Part shown: piece after piece, positions 24,955 to 34,132 of the stretch
How the letters are laid out: each line of letters begins with the position of its first letter
Position numbering within the stretch: position 1 is the stretch's first letter
Assembly (NCBI RefSeq): GCF_004745635.1
Contig: NZ_SRLB01000001.1
Span: forward strand, 62,001-126,000
Direction: 5' to 3'
From: Methylobacterium nonmethylotrophicum
GTDB taxonomy: Bacteria > Pseudomonadota > Alphaproteobacteria > Rhizobiales > Beijerinckiaceae
DNA length: 64,000 bases
Notes under the pieces: model-generated
Told to the model about the DNA's origin: nothing
Database searches by the model: none
Seen by the model: the letters and a program-made list of their open reading frames with translations, nothing else
Translations under genes and position numbers: made by a program

Positions 24955-27900
24955 GTGCCGGCGGCTCCCTCCTGTGCGGTCTTTTGCGACGTGACGATCC
25001 TGAAACGCGCGCGGCGCCTCGCCGAGACGGGGCGCCTTTGGTTCGTGCCGCCCCCCGGCCCGGTCGCCTGGGGCCGGCTCTACAATTGCGGCGTGCTGGT
25101 GGCCCTCAATCCCGGCGCCGAGGCCGACGCCGTCGCGCTCACCCTGGCGCGGGGCGGCGAGCGCGAGCGCGACCTGCCGGTCGAGCGCCGCTTCGTCGAG
25201 AACGGCACGACCTACCTGCACGCCGCCCTCGACCCGGCGCTGCTGGCCGCTCCCGCGACGCTGCGGCTGACGGTGGTGGAGCCGGGCCGCGCCGACCAGC
25301 AGCGGATCGCGGTCGGGCCCGGGCGCGACACGCTCCATCTCGATGGCATCGTCGCGGGCGCGGTCGAGGGCTGGGTCTCGTCGCTGTCGTCGGACCCGCT
25401 GCCGGCCCTGCACCTCGTGGTCGACGGCCTGGAGGGCGAGGCGGTCCTGCCCGCGATCTACCGGCCGGAGCTGCGCTTCGGCAGCCGCGAGGGCGGCTGG
25501 AACGGCTTTCGCCTGACGCTGCCGGCCTGGGCCCTCGACGGGCAGCCCCACCTCCTCGCCGTGCGGGCCGGCGACACCCTGGTGAAGCTCGGGCCCTACG
25601 CCCCGCGCCTGCGCGCGAGCCTGCACGTCGAGGCGCCGAGCCGCGTCACCGGCTGGGTGTTCGACGCGGCCGGGCCCGACCGGCCGAGCCTCGTGCGGGC
25701 CGTCCGCGACGGCGAGCCGGTGGCGGAGGTCGAGACCCATCCGCGGCCCGACCTGCTGGAGCGGTTCGGCCGGCACTCGGCCGCCTTCGCCTTCCCGCCC
25801 GGCGCGCTGCCGCCGGGCACCGACCTCGCGGTCGGCCCGGTCGGGGCCGGGCCGGTGCTCGGCCACCTGCGCGGCCGCATCGAGCTGGCCCAGGCGGAGG
25901 CGCGGACCCTCCTGCTCCGCAACGACCCGTCCGCGACCCTCGCGGAGCGCCGGGCGCTGCGCGACCGCCTCGTCGCGGCAATCCGGCCCGGCGGCGGCGC
26001 GCGCCTCGTCCTGGCCGAGCCGGCCGCGCCGGAACCGGTGCCGGAGAGCGGCCGCACGCCGCCCCCCGCCTGCGCGATCGTGCCGGTCTATGACGGTCTC
26101 GCCGACCTCGAGCGCTGCCTCGCCTCGCTGCTGCCGCAGCTCGCGCCCGGCCGGATGCGGGCGCTGGTGATCGACGACGCCTCGCCCGATCCGGGCGTCA
26201 CCCGCGCCCTCGACGCGCTCGCGGCCGAGGGCCGTCCGGGCCTGACGGTCCTGCGCAACGAGGCCAATCTCGGCTTCATCGGCACGGTGAATGCCGGGCT
26301 CGCCCTGCTCGAGCCGGGCGAGGACGCCGTGCTCGTCAACGCCGACACGGTGCTGGCGCCCCGCGCGCTGGAGAAGCTCGCCCGCGCCTGCCACCGCCGC
26401 CCCGGCATCGCCAGCGCCACCCCGCTCTCGAACAACGCCACCATCCTGGGCTTCCCGGGCATGCCGGAGGCGCAAGGCCCGCTCCGCGGGTTCACCCCGG
26501 CGGCGATCGACGCCGCCTTCGAGGCCGCCGCTCCCCAGCCGGTGACGATCCCGACGGGGGTGGGCTTCTGCCTCCACCTGAACCGGCAGGCCCTCGACGA
26601 GGTCGGGGGGCTCTCGCCCGAATGGGGCCGGGGCTATTGCGAGGAGGTCGACTGGTGCCTCAAGGCCCGCGACCTCGGCTGGATCCACGTCGCCGCCACC
26701 GACACGTATGTCGAGCACGAGGGCTCGGTGTCGTTCGGCAAGGCCGAGCGGCTGGCGATCCTGGCGCAGAACCACGACCGGCTCGTCGCCCGCTACCCGG
26801 ACTACCAGGACGAGGTCGACGCGTTCATCGCCGCCGACCCCCTCGAGCCGGTGCGGGTCGGCGCCCTCGGGGCGCTGCTGGCCCAGAGCGTACGGCGCCT
26901 GACCCTGCATCTCGGGCATGGCCTCGGCGGCGGCGCGACGCGCTACGTCGACCAGGTCCGCGGGCTTAACCGGGCGCCGGACCACGAGATCGCCGCCCTG
27001 GCGCCGGCCGGCCGGCGCCTGAGCCTGACCCTCGACACCGCCGGCGCGGCCCTGAGCCTCAGGCCCGGGAGCCTGCTCGCCCTCCTGGAGGCGCTGGAAC
27101 GGCAGGGCGTCGCCATCGACCTCCACCTCAACGCCCGCTTCGGCTACCCGACGGCCCTCCTCGACCGGCTGCTCTCCGGCCGCTGGCCCTACGCCGTCAC
27201 GCTGCACGACTTCCAGTGGTACTGCCCGAAGGTGCACCTCGTCGACGGACGCGACGTCTATTGCGAGGAGCCGCCGCCGGAGGTCTGCCGCCACTGCACC
27301 GTGCGGGGGGTGACGCACGACTACGCCGACCAGAACGCCCTGATGGGCGGCGGCCTCGACGCCTGGCTGGCGACGAACGAGCGCATCCTGCGCGGCGCCC
27401 GGCGCCTGGTGGCGCCCTCCCGCGACACCGCGGAGCGCTATGCGCACCGCCTCGGCCTCACCGGCATCGCGGTGGTGCCGCATCCGGAGGCGGCGCCGGC
27501 GGCGACGCCTGCGCGGCCGCGGCGGGCCCGGACCGGGGCGGTGCGGGTGGCGCTCGTCGGCTCCATCGGCCACCACAAGGGCTTCGAGCTCGTCGTGGCG
27601 CTCGCCGAGCGCGCGGCCCGGGAGCGGCGGCCGATCGCCTTCACGGTGATCGGCTCCGTCGCCGACCCGCGGCGGGCGGCGGGTCTCGCCAACCTGACGG
27701 TGACGGGCGCCTACGACCCCGCGGACCTGCCGCGCCTGCTGGCGGAGGCCGATCCGGACTACGTCTTCCTGTCGAGCGTCTGGCCCGAGACCTATTCCTA
27801 CGTCCTGTCGGAGGCGTGGTCGGCGGGCTACCCGGTCGTCGCCTTCGACACCGGCGCCCCGGCCGAGCGCATCCGCGCCGAGGGAGGCGGCCTGCTGCTG

Positions 27901-28062
27901 CCGCTCAGCCGCGACACCTCGATGCTGCTCGACGCGCTGGTGGAGGCCCGCAACCGGCTGGCGGAGGTCCGGATCCCGGCCCTGCCCGCGGCGGCGCCGA
28001 GCCTCGCGGCCTACGAGGCCGCGATCGAGGCGGGCAAGGGCGCGGAAGGATCGGGTCTCTGA
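24955..28062 (+). CDS. Large bifunctional glycosyltransferase (GT2 plus GT4)
   Basis: This protein has about 1035 residues and three parts. Residues 1-370 form a beta-rich region of unknown function that contains RVTGWVFDAAGPDRPSLVRA, similar to accessory domains of other large glycosyltransferases. Residues about 372-640 are a GT2 domain with IVPVYDGLADLERCL, the DxD-like NADTVL near 461 and EEVDWCLKARDLGW near 562. Residues about 650-1030 are a GT4-like domain with TLHDFQWYCPK near 749 and ALVGSIGHHKGFELV near 866. Such proteins build exopolysaccharide or O-antigen. The start is GTG 24955 or GTG 24991; neither has a strong ribosome site. Confidence 0.82.
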   Translation: MPAAPSCAVFCDVTILKRARRLAETGRLWFVPPPGPVAWGRLYNCGVLVALNPGAEADAVALTLARGGERERDLPVERRFVENGTTYLHAALDPALLAAPATLRLTVVEPGRADQQRIAVGPGRDTLHLDGIVAGAVEGWVSSLSSDPLPALHLVVDGLEGEAVLPAIYRPELRFGSREGGWNGFRLTLPAWALDGQPHLLAVRAGDTLVKLGPYAPRLRASLHVEAPSRVTGWVFDAAGPDRPSLVRAVRDGEPVAEVETHPRPDLLERFGRHSAAFAFPPGALPPGTDLAVGPVGAGPVLGHLRGRIELAQAEARTLLLRNDPSATLAERRALRDRLVAAIRPGGGARLVLAEPAAPEPVPESGRTPPPACAIVPVYDGLADLERCLASLLPQLAPGRMRALVIDDASPDPGVTRALDALAAEGRPGLTVLRNEANLGFIGTVNAGLALLEPGEDAVLVNADTVLAPRALEKLARACHRRPGIASATPLSNNATILGFPGMPEAQGPLRGFTPAAIDAAFEAAAPQPVTIPTGVGFCLHLNRQALDEVGGLSPEWGRGYCEEVDWCLKARDLGWIHVAATDTYVEHEGSVSFGKAERLAILAQNHDRLVARYPDYQDEVDAFIAADPLEPVRVGALGALLAQSVRRLTLHLGHGLGGGATRYVDQVRGLNRAPDHEIAALAPAGRRLSLTLDTAGAALSLRPGSLLALLEALERQGVAIDLHLNARFGYPTALLDRLLSGRWPYAVTLHDFQWYCPKVHLVDGRDVYCEEPPPEVCRHCTVRGVTHDYADQNALMGGGLDAWLATNERILRGARRLVAPSRDTAERYAHRLGLTGIAVVPHPEAAPAATPARPRRARTGAVRVALVGSIGHHKGFELVVALAERAARERRPIAFTVIGSVADPRRAAGLANLTVTGAYDPADLPRLLAEADPDYVFLSSVWPETYSYVLSEAWSAGYPVVAFDTGAPAERIRAEGGGLLLPLSRDTSMLLDALVEARNRLAEVRIPALPAAAPSLAAYEAAIEAGKGAEGSGL

Positions 28063-28090
28063 GGCGGCCTCGGGCCTCCGAGATAGAGCG

Positions 28091-28327
28091 TCATGCGCTC
28101 AGCCGCTTCGCCGGGTGGGCGTCGGGCGCCACGAGCCCGCGCGCCAGGGCATCGTTCTCGGCGTCGAGGATCGCCTGGGCGATCCGGCTGACGAGATCGC
28201 AGCTCGCCGCGTCGAGCGCCGCGTCGTCCCCGCCCCGCGCCGCCGCGGCGAGCGCGGAGCCCTCCTGCATCACGATGGCGCGGGCGGTGCGGATCGCATC
28301 CGCGACGGCTTCGTAGGGGCGGGGCAT
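28091..28327 (-). CDS. Small hypothetical protein downstream of ecfG
   Basis: A 78-residue, Ala-rich, probably helical protein (AVADAIRTARAIVMQEGSAL, then SRIAQAILDAENDALARGL). I recognise no family. It lies 160 bp after the sigma-factor gene on the same strand, with a GTGGAG ribosome-like site before ATG 28327. Its position suggests a member of the stress locus, but a chance open frame in GC-rich DNA is not excluded. Confidence 0.45.
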   Translation of the reverse strand: MPRPYEAVADAIRTARAIVMQEGSALAAAARGGDDAALDAASCDLVSRIAQAILDAENDALARGLVAPDAHPAKRLSA

Positions 28328-28488
28328 CGACCAACTCCACGGATTGAGAGGCGCCGCAGGCGCGATCGGACGGCGCCGCAGGTCCGTCGCCGGGCCATCG
28401 AAACCGCCCCGGCCCGAAAACGGTTCCGGGACCGCGGCGCCCCGGCCGTCGCCTTCACAGGAGCCCGGGCCGGGAGCGCGCGGCCGCC

Positions 28489-29046
28489 TCACGGATTGCC
28501 CATCGCGGCGAGCGTCGCGCCGTCGCTGCCGATGTCGTCGGGGCCGGTCATGCCGAGGAGCTCGACCAGGCGACCGCGCGCCCGGCTGACCCGGCTCTTG
28601 ATGGTGCCGACGGCGACGCCGCAGATCTCGGCCGCCTCCTCGTAGGTGAAGTTCTGGGCCCCCACCAGCACCAGCGCCTCGCGCTGGTTGGCCGGCAGGG
28701 TGCTCAGCGCGTCCTGGAAGGCCGAGAGCTCGACCCGCGCCTCCTGGTCCGGCAGAGCGGTCAGCCGCCCGGCCATCACCCCGTCGGCATCCTCGACCTC
28801 GCGCCGGCGCTTGCGCTGCTCGGAGTAGAACAGGTTGCGCAGGATGGTGAAGAGCCAGGCGTAGAGGTTGGTGCCGGGGGTGAAGCTGTCCGCCTTGGTC
28901 CAGGCCCGCACCAGGGTCTCCTGCACCAGGTCGTCGCTGCGGTCGAGGTCGCGGGTCAGCGAGAACGCGAAGGCGCGCAGGGCCGGGATGGAGCCCAGCA
29001 GCAGCGCGCGCATCTCGGGATCGACGGGTTTCATCGACGGCGTCAT
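28489..29046 (-). CDS. ecfG: RNA polymerase sigma factor, EcfG type (general stress response)
   Basis: A 185-residue ECF sigma factor. Region 2 is AFAFSLTRDLDRSDDLVQET plus LYAWLFTILRNLFYSEQRKR; region 4 is LPANQREALVLVGAQNFTYE plus AAEICGVAVGTIKSRVSRAR. The short linker and exact motif wording match the EcfG/ECF15 group that drives the alphaproteobacterial general stress response. Its ATG overlaps the stop of the preceding nepR-like gene by 4 bp, the standard arrangement. In known systems NepR holds EcfG until phosphorylated PhyR removes NepR. No phyR gene is in the window. Confidence 0.9.
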   Translation of the reverse strand: MTPSMKPVDPEMRALLLGSIPALRAFAFSLTRDLDRSDDLVQETLVRAWTKADSFTPGTNLYAWLFTILRNLFYSEQRKRRREVEDADGVMAGRLTALPDQEARVELSAFQDALSTLPANQREALVLVGAQNFTYEEAAEICGVAVGTIKSRVSRARGRLVELLGMTGPDDIGSDGATLAAMGNP

Positions 29047-29321
29047 CGCGCGTCCTCCTGACCGGCCGCGGGGCTCTCGGCCGCGCCGGCGGCCTCCCCC
29101 GGCGAGGCGCCCGCATCGAGCCCGGCGAGCAGCGCCGCGAACCGTTCCGGCACGGGAGCGTTCAACAGGTCGGCGTAGTGGGCACGCAGGGCCCGGCCGA
29201 GCCGGCGCCGCGTCGCGGCGTCGAGCTCGCCCCTTGCCCTGTCGGGCTTTCCGGCGGGCCGCCCGCGGGATCCCGGCTCCGGCCCGGCCGGAGCGTCGGT
29301 ATCGGTCTCGTCGTCGTGCAT
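29043..29321 (-). CDS. nepR: NepR-like anti-sigma factor
   Basis: A 92-residue protein whose central helical motif RRRLGRALRAHYADLLNAPV plus PERFAALLAGLD (about residues 38-69) matches NepR, with the conserved PVPERF and LLxxLD elements. Flanks are charged and low-complexity, as usual. It overlaps ecfG by 4 bp and would sequester the sigma factor in unstressed cells. ATG 29321 was chosen because the open frame upstream is not NepR-like. I saw no EcfG-type promoter (GGAAC, about 17 bp, CGTT) upstream on its strand. Confidence 0.82.
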   Translation of the reverse strand: MHDDETDTDAPAGPEPGSRGRPAGKPDRARGELDAATRRRLGRALRAHYADLLNAPVPERFAALLAGLDAGASPGEAAGAAESPAAGQEDAR

Positions 29322-29750
29322 CGCCGGTTCGCCTCGCGGCTGCCGGGGCCGGGCCGCGGCCCAGGCAGGATGCCCGGCCGGAGCCGCGGCGCGCCGATTG
29401 TGAGCCGCCTCGTGCTTCGTTCGGCGCCGCAATAAAGCCGTGGATTTTAATGCTCTCTGAAAAGGCTATTCAGCGAATTTTAATCCAAGCTCGGCTGTAG
29501 AGATCCAGCTTGTCTATAAGCATGTGAAGCTTGAGCTTAATACGACAAGACCGACATTGCCAAGTATCTCGGCCATCATTATCTAACGGGGTTGATAACC
29601 GGGATCGGCGACCGGCCGGACCGCGTGAGGCGCACCGACGCGCCGCCCGCTTCGCGCAGCAGGTCGCGCACCTGTGTGACCTGGCCGCGCTTGTCCGGCG
29701 GCCCGCGGCACCTACCCTAGGGGCTCTGTTTCTCCAGCGGGGATGACGCC
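29322..29750. other. Gene-free stretch with an AT-rich patch upstream of nepR
   Basis: The segment 29430-29590 is conspicuously AT-rich for this genome, with runs such as GGATTTTAATGCTCTCTG, GCGAATTTTAATCC and GAAGCTTGAGCTTAATACG. It lies between the divergent nepR and small cysteine-rich protein genes and so could hold promoters for both. No sure -35/-10 pair or operator was found. No gene is convincing. Confidence 0.45.
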
Positions 29751-30020
29751 TTGAACCCGAAGTCGCTTCGTGCACCCGCCGCAGCCGCGGCCTTCCTGAC
29801 GCTCCTGGCGGTGACGCCGGCCCTCGCCCAGCGGGACGATCAGGGCCTGCAGATGAATTGTGCCGGCGACTACTTCAAATTGTGCGCCGGCGCCGACCCG
29901 GACAGCCCGGAGGTGGAGCGCTGCTTCGCACGCAACCGCGCCAAGCTCTCGGCCCAGTGCCGGGCGGCGATCACCGCCTACGACCGCAAGACCGGCGGCG
30001 GCAGCGTCCAGCCGGAATAG
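29751..30020 (+). CDS. Small secreted cysteine-rich protein
   Basis: An 89-residue protein with a Sec signal peptide (AAAAAFLTLLAVTPALA, cleavage near Gln27). The mature part has four cysteines in NCAGDYFKLCAGADP, ERCFARNRAKLSAQCRAA, a pattern shared with small cysteine-rich repeat proteins of rhizobia and Methylobacterium. The function is unknown. The start is TTG 29751 with a GCGGGGA site. It is monocistronic and ends 68 bp before the convergent moeA stop. Confidence 0.7.
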   Translation: MNPKSLRAPAAAAAFLTLLAVTPALAQRDDQGLQMNCAGDYFKLCAGADPDSPEVERCFARNRAKLSAQCRAAITAYDRKTGGGSVQPE

Positions 30021-30088
30021 GCGCGCCGGGGTGCCGCAAGGCTCCCCAGGCTCCCAAGATGATTCCGGGCCGTGAGGCTCGCATCGCC

Positions 30089-31324
30089 TCACAGGCCGCG
30101 GTCGAGCCGCAGGATGCGGCAGGGATCGCCGGCCCGGGCCGCCGGCGCGTGGGGCGCGCGGATCAGCAGCGCCTCGGAGCGGGCCAGGACCGAGAGCATC
30201 GAGGAATCCTGCCGCTCGGCCGGGTGGACCACCGGCAGCCGGTCCGGCGCGGTGTCGAGGGCGGCCCGCATGTAGTCCTGGCGACCGTCATTGGCGGGCA
30301 GGTCGCGCCCGAGGAGGCCCGGCTCGCTGCGGTCGGCCCCGGCATCAGGATCGCCCAGCAGCGCCCGGATCAGCGGCTGGACGAAGAGCAGCCCGCAGAC
30401 CACCGACGAGACCGGGTTGCCGGGCAGGCCCAGCACCGCCATCGGCCCGAGGCGGCCATGCATCAGCGGCTTGCCGGGCCGGAGCGCGATGCGCCAGAAG
30501 CCGAGATCGAGCCCCTGCCGGGTGAGCGCCGACTGGACGAGGTCGTGGTCGCCGACCGAGGCGCCCCCCAGCGTGACCAGGAGGTCGGCCTTGGCGTCGC
30601 GGGCGCGGGTGATGGCGGCTTCAAGGTCGGCGAAGGTGTCGCCGGCGATGCCGAGGTCGATCGCCTCGGCGCCGGCCGCCTCCGCCATCGCGGCGAGCGC
30701 CAGGCCGTTCGAGGCGACGATCTGGTCCCAGTCCGCCGGCTCGCCCGGCCGCACCAGCTCGTCGCCGGTGGCGAGCACCGCGACGCGCGGCCGGCGCCGG
30801 ACGCGCAGGGTCGGGTGGCCGCCGGCGGCGGCAAGCGCCACCCGCCAGCCGTCGAGGCGCTCGCCGGCCGTCAGCAGCCGGTCGCCCTCGCGGAAATCGA
30901 GCCCGCTGCCGCGGATGTGGCGGCCCGGCGGGTTGCCGACCCGCGCCAGCACCGCATCGCCTTCAGGCAGCGTGTCCTCCTGGATCACGATCGTGTCGGC
31001 GCCCTCGGGCAGCGGCGCGCCGGTGAAGATGCGGATCGCCTCGCCCGGGCCCACCGGCCCGCGGGCGCCGTGGCCGGCGGCGCTGGTCGCGGTGACGGTC
31101 AGCCGCACCGGCGCCTCGGGCGAGGCCCCGGCGACGTCGGCGGCGCGCACGGCGTAGCCGTCCATGGCGGAGGTCGCGAAGGGCGGCTGGGTGCGCAAGG
31201 CCCGCACGTCCTCGGCGAGCGTGCGTCCGGCGGCGGCCGTGATCGGCATCGTCTCGGGCTCGACGGGCTTGGCGCCGGCGAGGATGCGCGCCAGCGCCTC
31301 GGCGACGGGAAGGAGCGCGCTCAT
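30089..31324 (-). CDS. moeA: Molybdopterin molybdotransferase MoeA
   Basis: A 411-residue MoeA of standard length, which inserts molybdate into adenylylated molybdopterin in molybdenum cofactor synthesis. Visible landmarks are the N-terminal VAEALARIL, the [14 protein letters not shown] segment, [23 protein letters not shown] and the MoaB/Mog-like core [15 protein letters not shown] with LPGNPVS. Its ATG overlaps the moaC stop by 4 bp, so the two are translated together. Confidence 0.94.
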   Translation of the reverse strand: MSALLPVAEALARILAGAKPVEPETMPITAAAGRTLAEDVRALRTQPPFATSAMDGYAVRAADVAGASPEAPVRLTVTATSAAGHGARGPVGPGEAIRIFTGAPLPEGADTIVIQEDTLPEGDAVLARVGNPPGRHIRGSGLDFREGDRLLTAGERLDGWRVALAAAGGHPTLRVRRRPRVAVLATGDELVRPGEPADWDQIVASNGLALAAMAEAAGAEAIDLGIAGDTFADLEAAITRARDAKADLLVTLGGASVGDHDLVQSALTRQGLDLGFWRIALRPGKPLMHGRLGPMAVLGLPGNPVSSVVCGLLFVQPLIRALLGDPDAGADRSEPGLLGRDLPANDGRQDYMRAALDTAPDRLPVVHPAERQDSSMLSVLARSEALLIRAPHAPAARAGDPCRILRLDRGL

Positions 31325-31818
31325 TCGCCGGCCTCCCTGTGGGAGGAGACCTCCCACACACCGGAGCGGCCGCCGCTCTTGTGCAGCAGCCGCACGCCCT
31401 CGACCCGCATGCCCCGGTCGGCGGCCTTGACCATGTCGTAGACGGTCAGGCACGCGACCGAGACCGCGGTCAGCGCCTCCATCTCGACCCCGGTCGGGCC
31501 CTGGACCCGCACCTCCGCGGTGACGCGGATCCCCGGCAGCGTCTCGTCCGGCTCGCACTCGACCCTGACCTTGGTGAGGAGCAGCGGGTGGCAGAGCGGG
31601 ATCAGCTCGTGGGTGCGCTTGGCCGCCATGATGCCGGCGAGCCGCGCGGTGCCGAGCACGTCGCCCTTCTTGGCGTCGCCCTCGCGGATCAGCCGCAGGG
31701 TGTCGGGGTTCATCACCACCAGGCCCTCGGCGCGGGCGGCCCGGTCGGTCGCGGCCTTGTCGGTGACGTCGACCATGTTGGCGGCGCCGGCGGCGTCGAG
31801 ATGGGTCAGGGTCGGCAT
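31321..31818 (-). CDS. moaC: Cyclic pyranopterin monophosphate synthase MoaC
   Basis: A 165-residue MoaC. It acts with MoaA to turn GTP into cyclic pyranopterin monophosphate. Signature parts are NMVDVTDK near residue 14, [38 protein letters not shown] and [10 protein letters not shown] near the end. Length and motifs are typical. ATG 31818 begins the family sequence. It is the first gene of the moaC-moeA pair. Confidence 0.95.
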   Translation of the reverse strand: MPTLTHLDAAGAANMVDVTDKAATDRAARAEGLVVMNPDTLRLIREGDAKKGDVLGTARLAGIMAAKRTHELIPLCHPLLLTKVRVECEPDETLPGIRVTAEVRVQGPTGVEMEALTAVSVACLTVYDMVKAADRGMRVEGVRLLHKSGGRSGVWEVSSHREAGE

Positions 31819-31947
31819 GGCCTGGCTCCGGAAGATCGGCTTCGCGCTTAGCACGGCGGCCGGCGCCGCCGCCATGGCGCTCCCGCGACGCGCGCTTCCC
31901 GATGACCGCCGCAGGGCAGACCCGCTGGACGGATCGGCGAGATCCTG

Positions 31948-32793
31948 TCAGCGGGCGCCGCCCCGGCGCGGCGCCGGCGGCCCCGGCGTCCCGGCCGCGC
32001 CGAACATCGCCGGCTGCGCCGTCGCGACGAGGGCCCGCAAGCCGAGGCCGAGCGCGGCCAGCCGCTCCTCGGTGAGCTGCCCCTGAAAGAGGTGCGCCGC
32101 CACGACGAGGCGCGGCCTAGCGTTACGGTCGCACAGGGCGGCGGCGACCGAGGTGACGCCGCGGATGAGGTGGCCGACATCGACGGCGTAGCCGCGGCCG
32201 GACGCGGCCTCGACCTCCTCCAGGTAGGTCTCGAACGGCACCGGGACGTGCCAGCGGATCGCCCCGAACCGGGCCCGCAGGGTGGCGCGCGGCAGGAGGC
32301 CGGCGCGCTGGCCCGCCGCCGCCACCGCCCGGCCGATCGCCCCGGCATAGGCCGGGATGCGGGTGGCGAGCCGGAACTCGATGTGGATGCCGCTCGCCGG
32401 CACGATCCGCCCGAGGAGCAGCGCCTTGTCGTCGGGCGCCACCTGCCAGACGCTCGCCGTCGCCTCGAACTCGGTCGCGACCTGCTGCAGCCCGGGCTGG
32501 AGCAATTCGACGTCCGAGCGGTTGAGGAGCGGGCGCGCCACCTCGAGCAGCCCGAGGCCGAGGCGGTAGGTCTTGGTGTCCGGCGCGAGGGCGACGAAGC
32601 CCTCGTGCACCAGGGTGCGCAGGATGTTGAGGGTGGTCGAGGGGCTGACCCCCGCGGCGCGGGCGATCGCCGTGACCCCGAGCGCGTCCCGCGCGCCCGC
32701 CACCGCCCGCAGGATCGCGGCGGCCTGCGTCACCGCCCCGACCTCGCGGCCGACCTCCATCACCGCCGCCCGCTCGCCGAGCTCCTGGTTCAC
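31948..32793 (-). CDS. IclR family transcriptional regulator
   Basis: A 281-residue IclR-type regulator. The N-terminal winged helix is AAAILRAVAGARDALGVTAI plus ARAAGVSPSTTLNILRTLVH (about residues 24-63). The effector domain follows with TYRLGLGLLEVARPLL and VGHLIRGVTSVAAALCD. Start GTG 32793. It is divergent from the amino-acid-type binding-protein gene with 121 bp between starts, so it probably controls the acyl-CoA cluster that follows. The effector is unknown. Confidence 0.87.
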   Translation of the reverse strand: MNQELGERAAVMEVGREVGAVTQAAAILRAVAGARDALGVTAIARAAGVSPSTTLNILRTLVHEGFVALAPDTKTYRLGLGLLEVARPLLNRSDVELLQPGLQQVATEFEATASVWQVAPDDKALLLGRIVPASGIHIEFRLATRIPAYAGAIGRAVAAAGQRAGLLPRATLRARFGAIRWHVPVPFETYLEEVEAASGRGYAVDVGHLIRGVTSVAAALCDRNARPRLVVAAHLFQGQLTEERLAALGLGLRALVATAQPAMFGAAGTPGPPAPRRGGAR

Positions 32794-32914
32794 ACCCCAC
32801 CCCCCCTTGCCGGGTCGCGCATTTACGGTCCAGAATATCGTTCAGCCCGCGGAATGGAAACGACGATCCGCGCGAGGCCCGGGAAACGGGCCCGGCGGCA
32901 ACGGGAGGAGCAGG

Positions 32915-34132
32915 ATGGCAGGCACGCGACGGGCCCTGGCGGCGCGCTGCGCCGGGGCGATGCTGATGGCGGTGATCGGTGCGGCTGCGGCCCGCGCCGA
33001 CGGCGACGTGCTCAGGATCGGCATCATCACCGACATGAGCGGCCAGTACAGCGAGGGCAACGGCGAGGGCTCGGTCGCCGCCGCGAAGCTCGCGGTCGAG
33101 GATTTCGGCCCGACCGTGCTGGGCAGGCGCATCGAGATCATCTCCGCCGACCACCAGAACAAGCCCGACGTGGCGTCCGGCATCGTGCGCAACTGGCTCG
33201 ACACGAAGGGCGTCGACGTGGTGGCGGAGGGCGTGAACTCGGCGGTCGCCCTGGCGATCCAGGCTGTGACCCGCGAGCGCGGAAAGATCTTCCTGATCTC
33301 CGGCGCCGGCTCGTCCGACATCACCGGCAAGTCCTGCTCGCCGACCAGCGTGCAGTGGACCTACGACACCTACGCCTCGTCGAACGCCACCGCCAAGGCG
33401 CTGGCCGCCCGCGGCGGCAAGACCTGGTTCTTCCTCACCGCCGACTACGCCTTCGGCCATGCCCTCGAGCGCGATGCGGCCCGGGCGGTCGAGGCGGCGG
33501 GCGGCCAAGTCGTCGGCAAGGTCCGCCACCCGTTCAACAACCCCGACTTCTCCTCCTTCCTGCTCCAGGCGCAGGCCTCGCCCGCCAAGGTGATCGCGCT
33601 GGCCAATGCCGGCAGCGACTTCGCCAACGCGATCAAGCAGGCGCACGAGTTCGGCCTGTCCCAGTCGGACAAGATCATGGCGGCGCTCCAGGTGACGCTG
33701 ACCGATTCGGCGTCGCTGGGCCTCGAGGTGGTGCAGGGCGCGCTGTTCACCGACAGCTTCTACTGGGACCGCACGCCCGAGACCCGGGCCTATTCCGAGC
33801 GCTTCTACGCCCTGCGCAAGGCAATGCCGACCGCCTACCAGGCCGGCGTGACCTCGGCGCTCACCCACTACCTGAACGCGGTCAAGGCCGCCGGCACCAC
33901 CGATGCGGCGGCCGTGATGGCCAGGATGCGCGAGACGCCGGTCAACGACTTCTTCGCGCAAGGCGGCAAGGTCCGGCCCGACGGCCGCATGGTCCACGAC
34001 ATGTACCTGATGCGGTTCAAGACGCCGGCCCAGTCGAAGGGCCGCTGGGACCTCTACGAACTCGTGGCGACGATTCCCGGCGACGAGGCGTTCCGGCCGC
34101 TCGCCGAAGGCGGGTGCCCGTATGTCAAGTGA
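32915..34132 (+). CDS. ABC transporter substrate-binding protein, branched-chain amino acid type
   Basis: The 405-residue periplasmic protein has a Sec signal peptide (residues 1-28, ending AAAARA). The Leu/Ile/Val-binding fold follows: LRIGIITDMSGQYSEGNGEG, DHQNKPDVASGIVRNW and YAFGHALERDAARAVEAAGG. Members of this subfamily bind amides, aromatic acids or urea as well as amino acids. ATG 32915 has a GGGAGGAG site. No permease or ATPase gene is nearby; instead the gene overlaps an acyl-CoA synthetase gene by 11 bp, tying the ligand to CoA activation. Confidence 0.85.
   Translation: MAGTRRALAARCAGAMLMAVIGAAAARADGDVLRIGIITDMSGQYSEGNGEGSVAAAKLAVEDFGPTVLGRRIEIISADHQNKPDVASGIVRNWLDTKGVDVVAEGVNSAVALAIQAVTRERGKIFLISGAGSSDITGKSCSPTSVQWTYDTYASSNATAKALAARGGKTWFFLTADYAFGHALERDAARAVEAAGGQVVGKVRHPFNNPDFSSFLLQAQASPAKVIALANAGSDFANAIKQAHEFGLSQSDKIMAALQVTLTDSASLGLEVVQGALFTDSFYWDRTPETRAYSERFYALRKAMPTAYQAGVTSALTHYLNAVKAAGTTDAAAVMARMRETPVNDFFAQGGKVRPDGRMVHDMYLMRFKTPAQSKGRWDLYELVATIPGDEAFRPLAEGGCPYVK

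Noticed and set aside
29470..29775. A 101-codon minus-strand frame across the AT-rich patch
   Set aside because: It has no recognisable motif, overlaps the start of the secreted cysteine-rich gene on the other strand, and its composition changes abruptly along its length.
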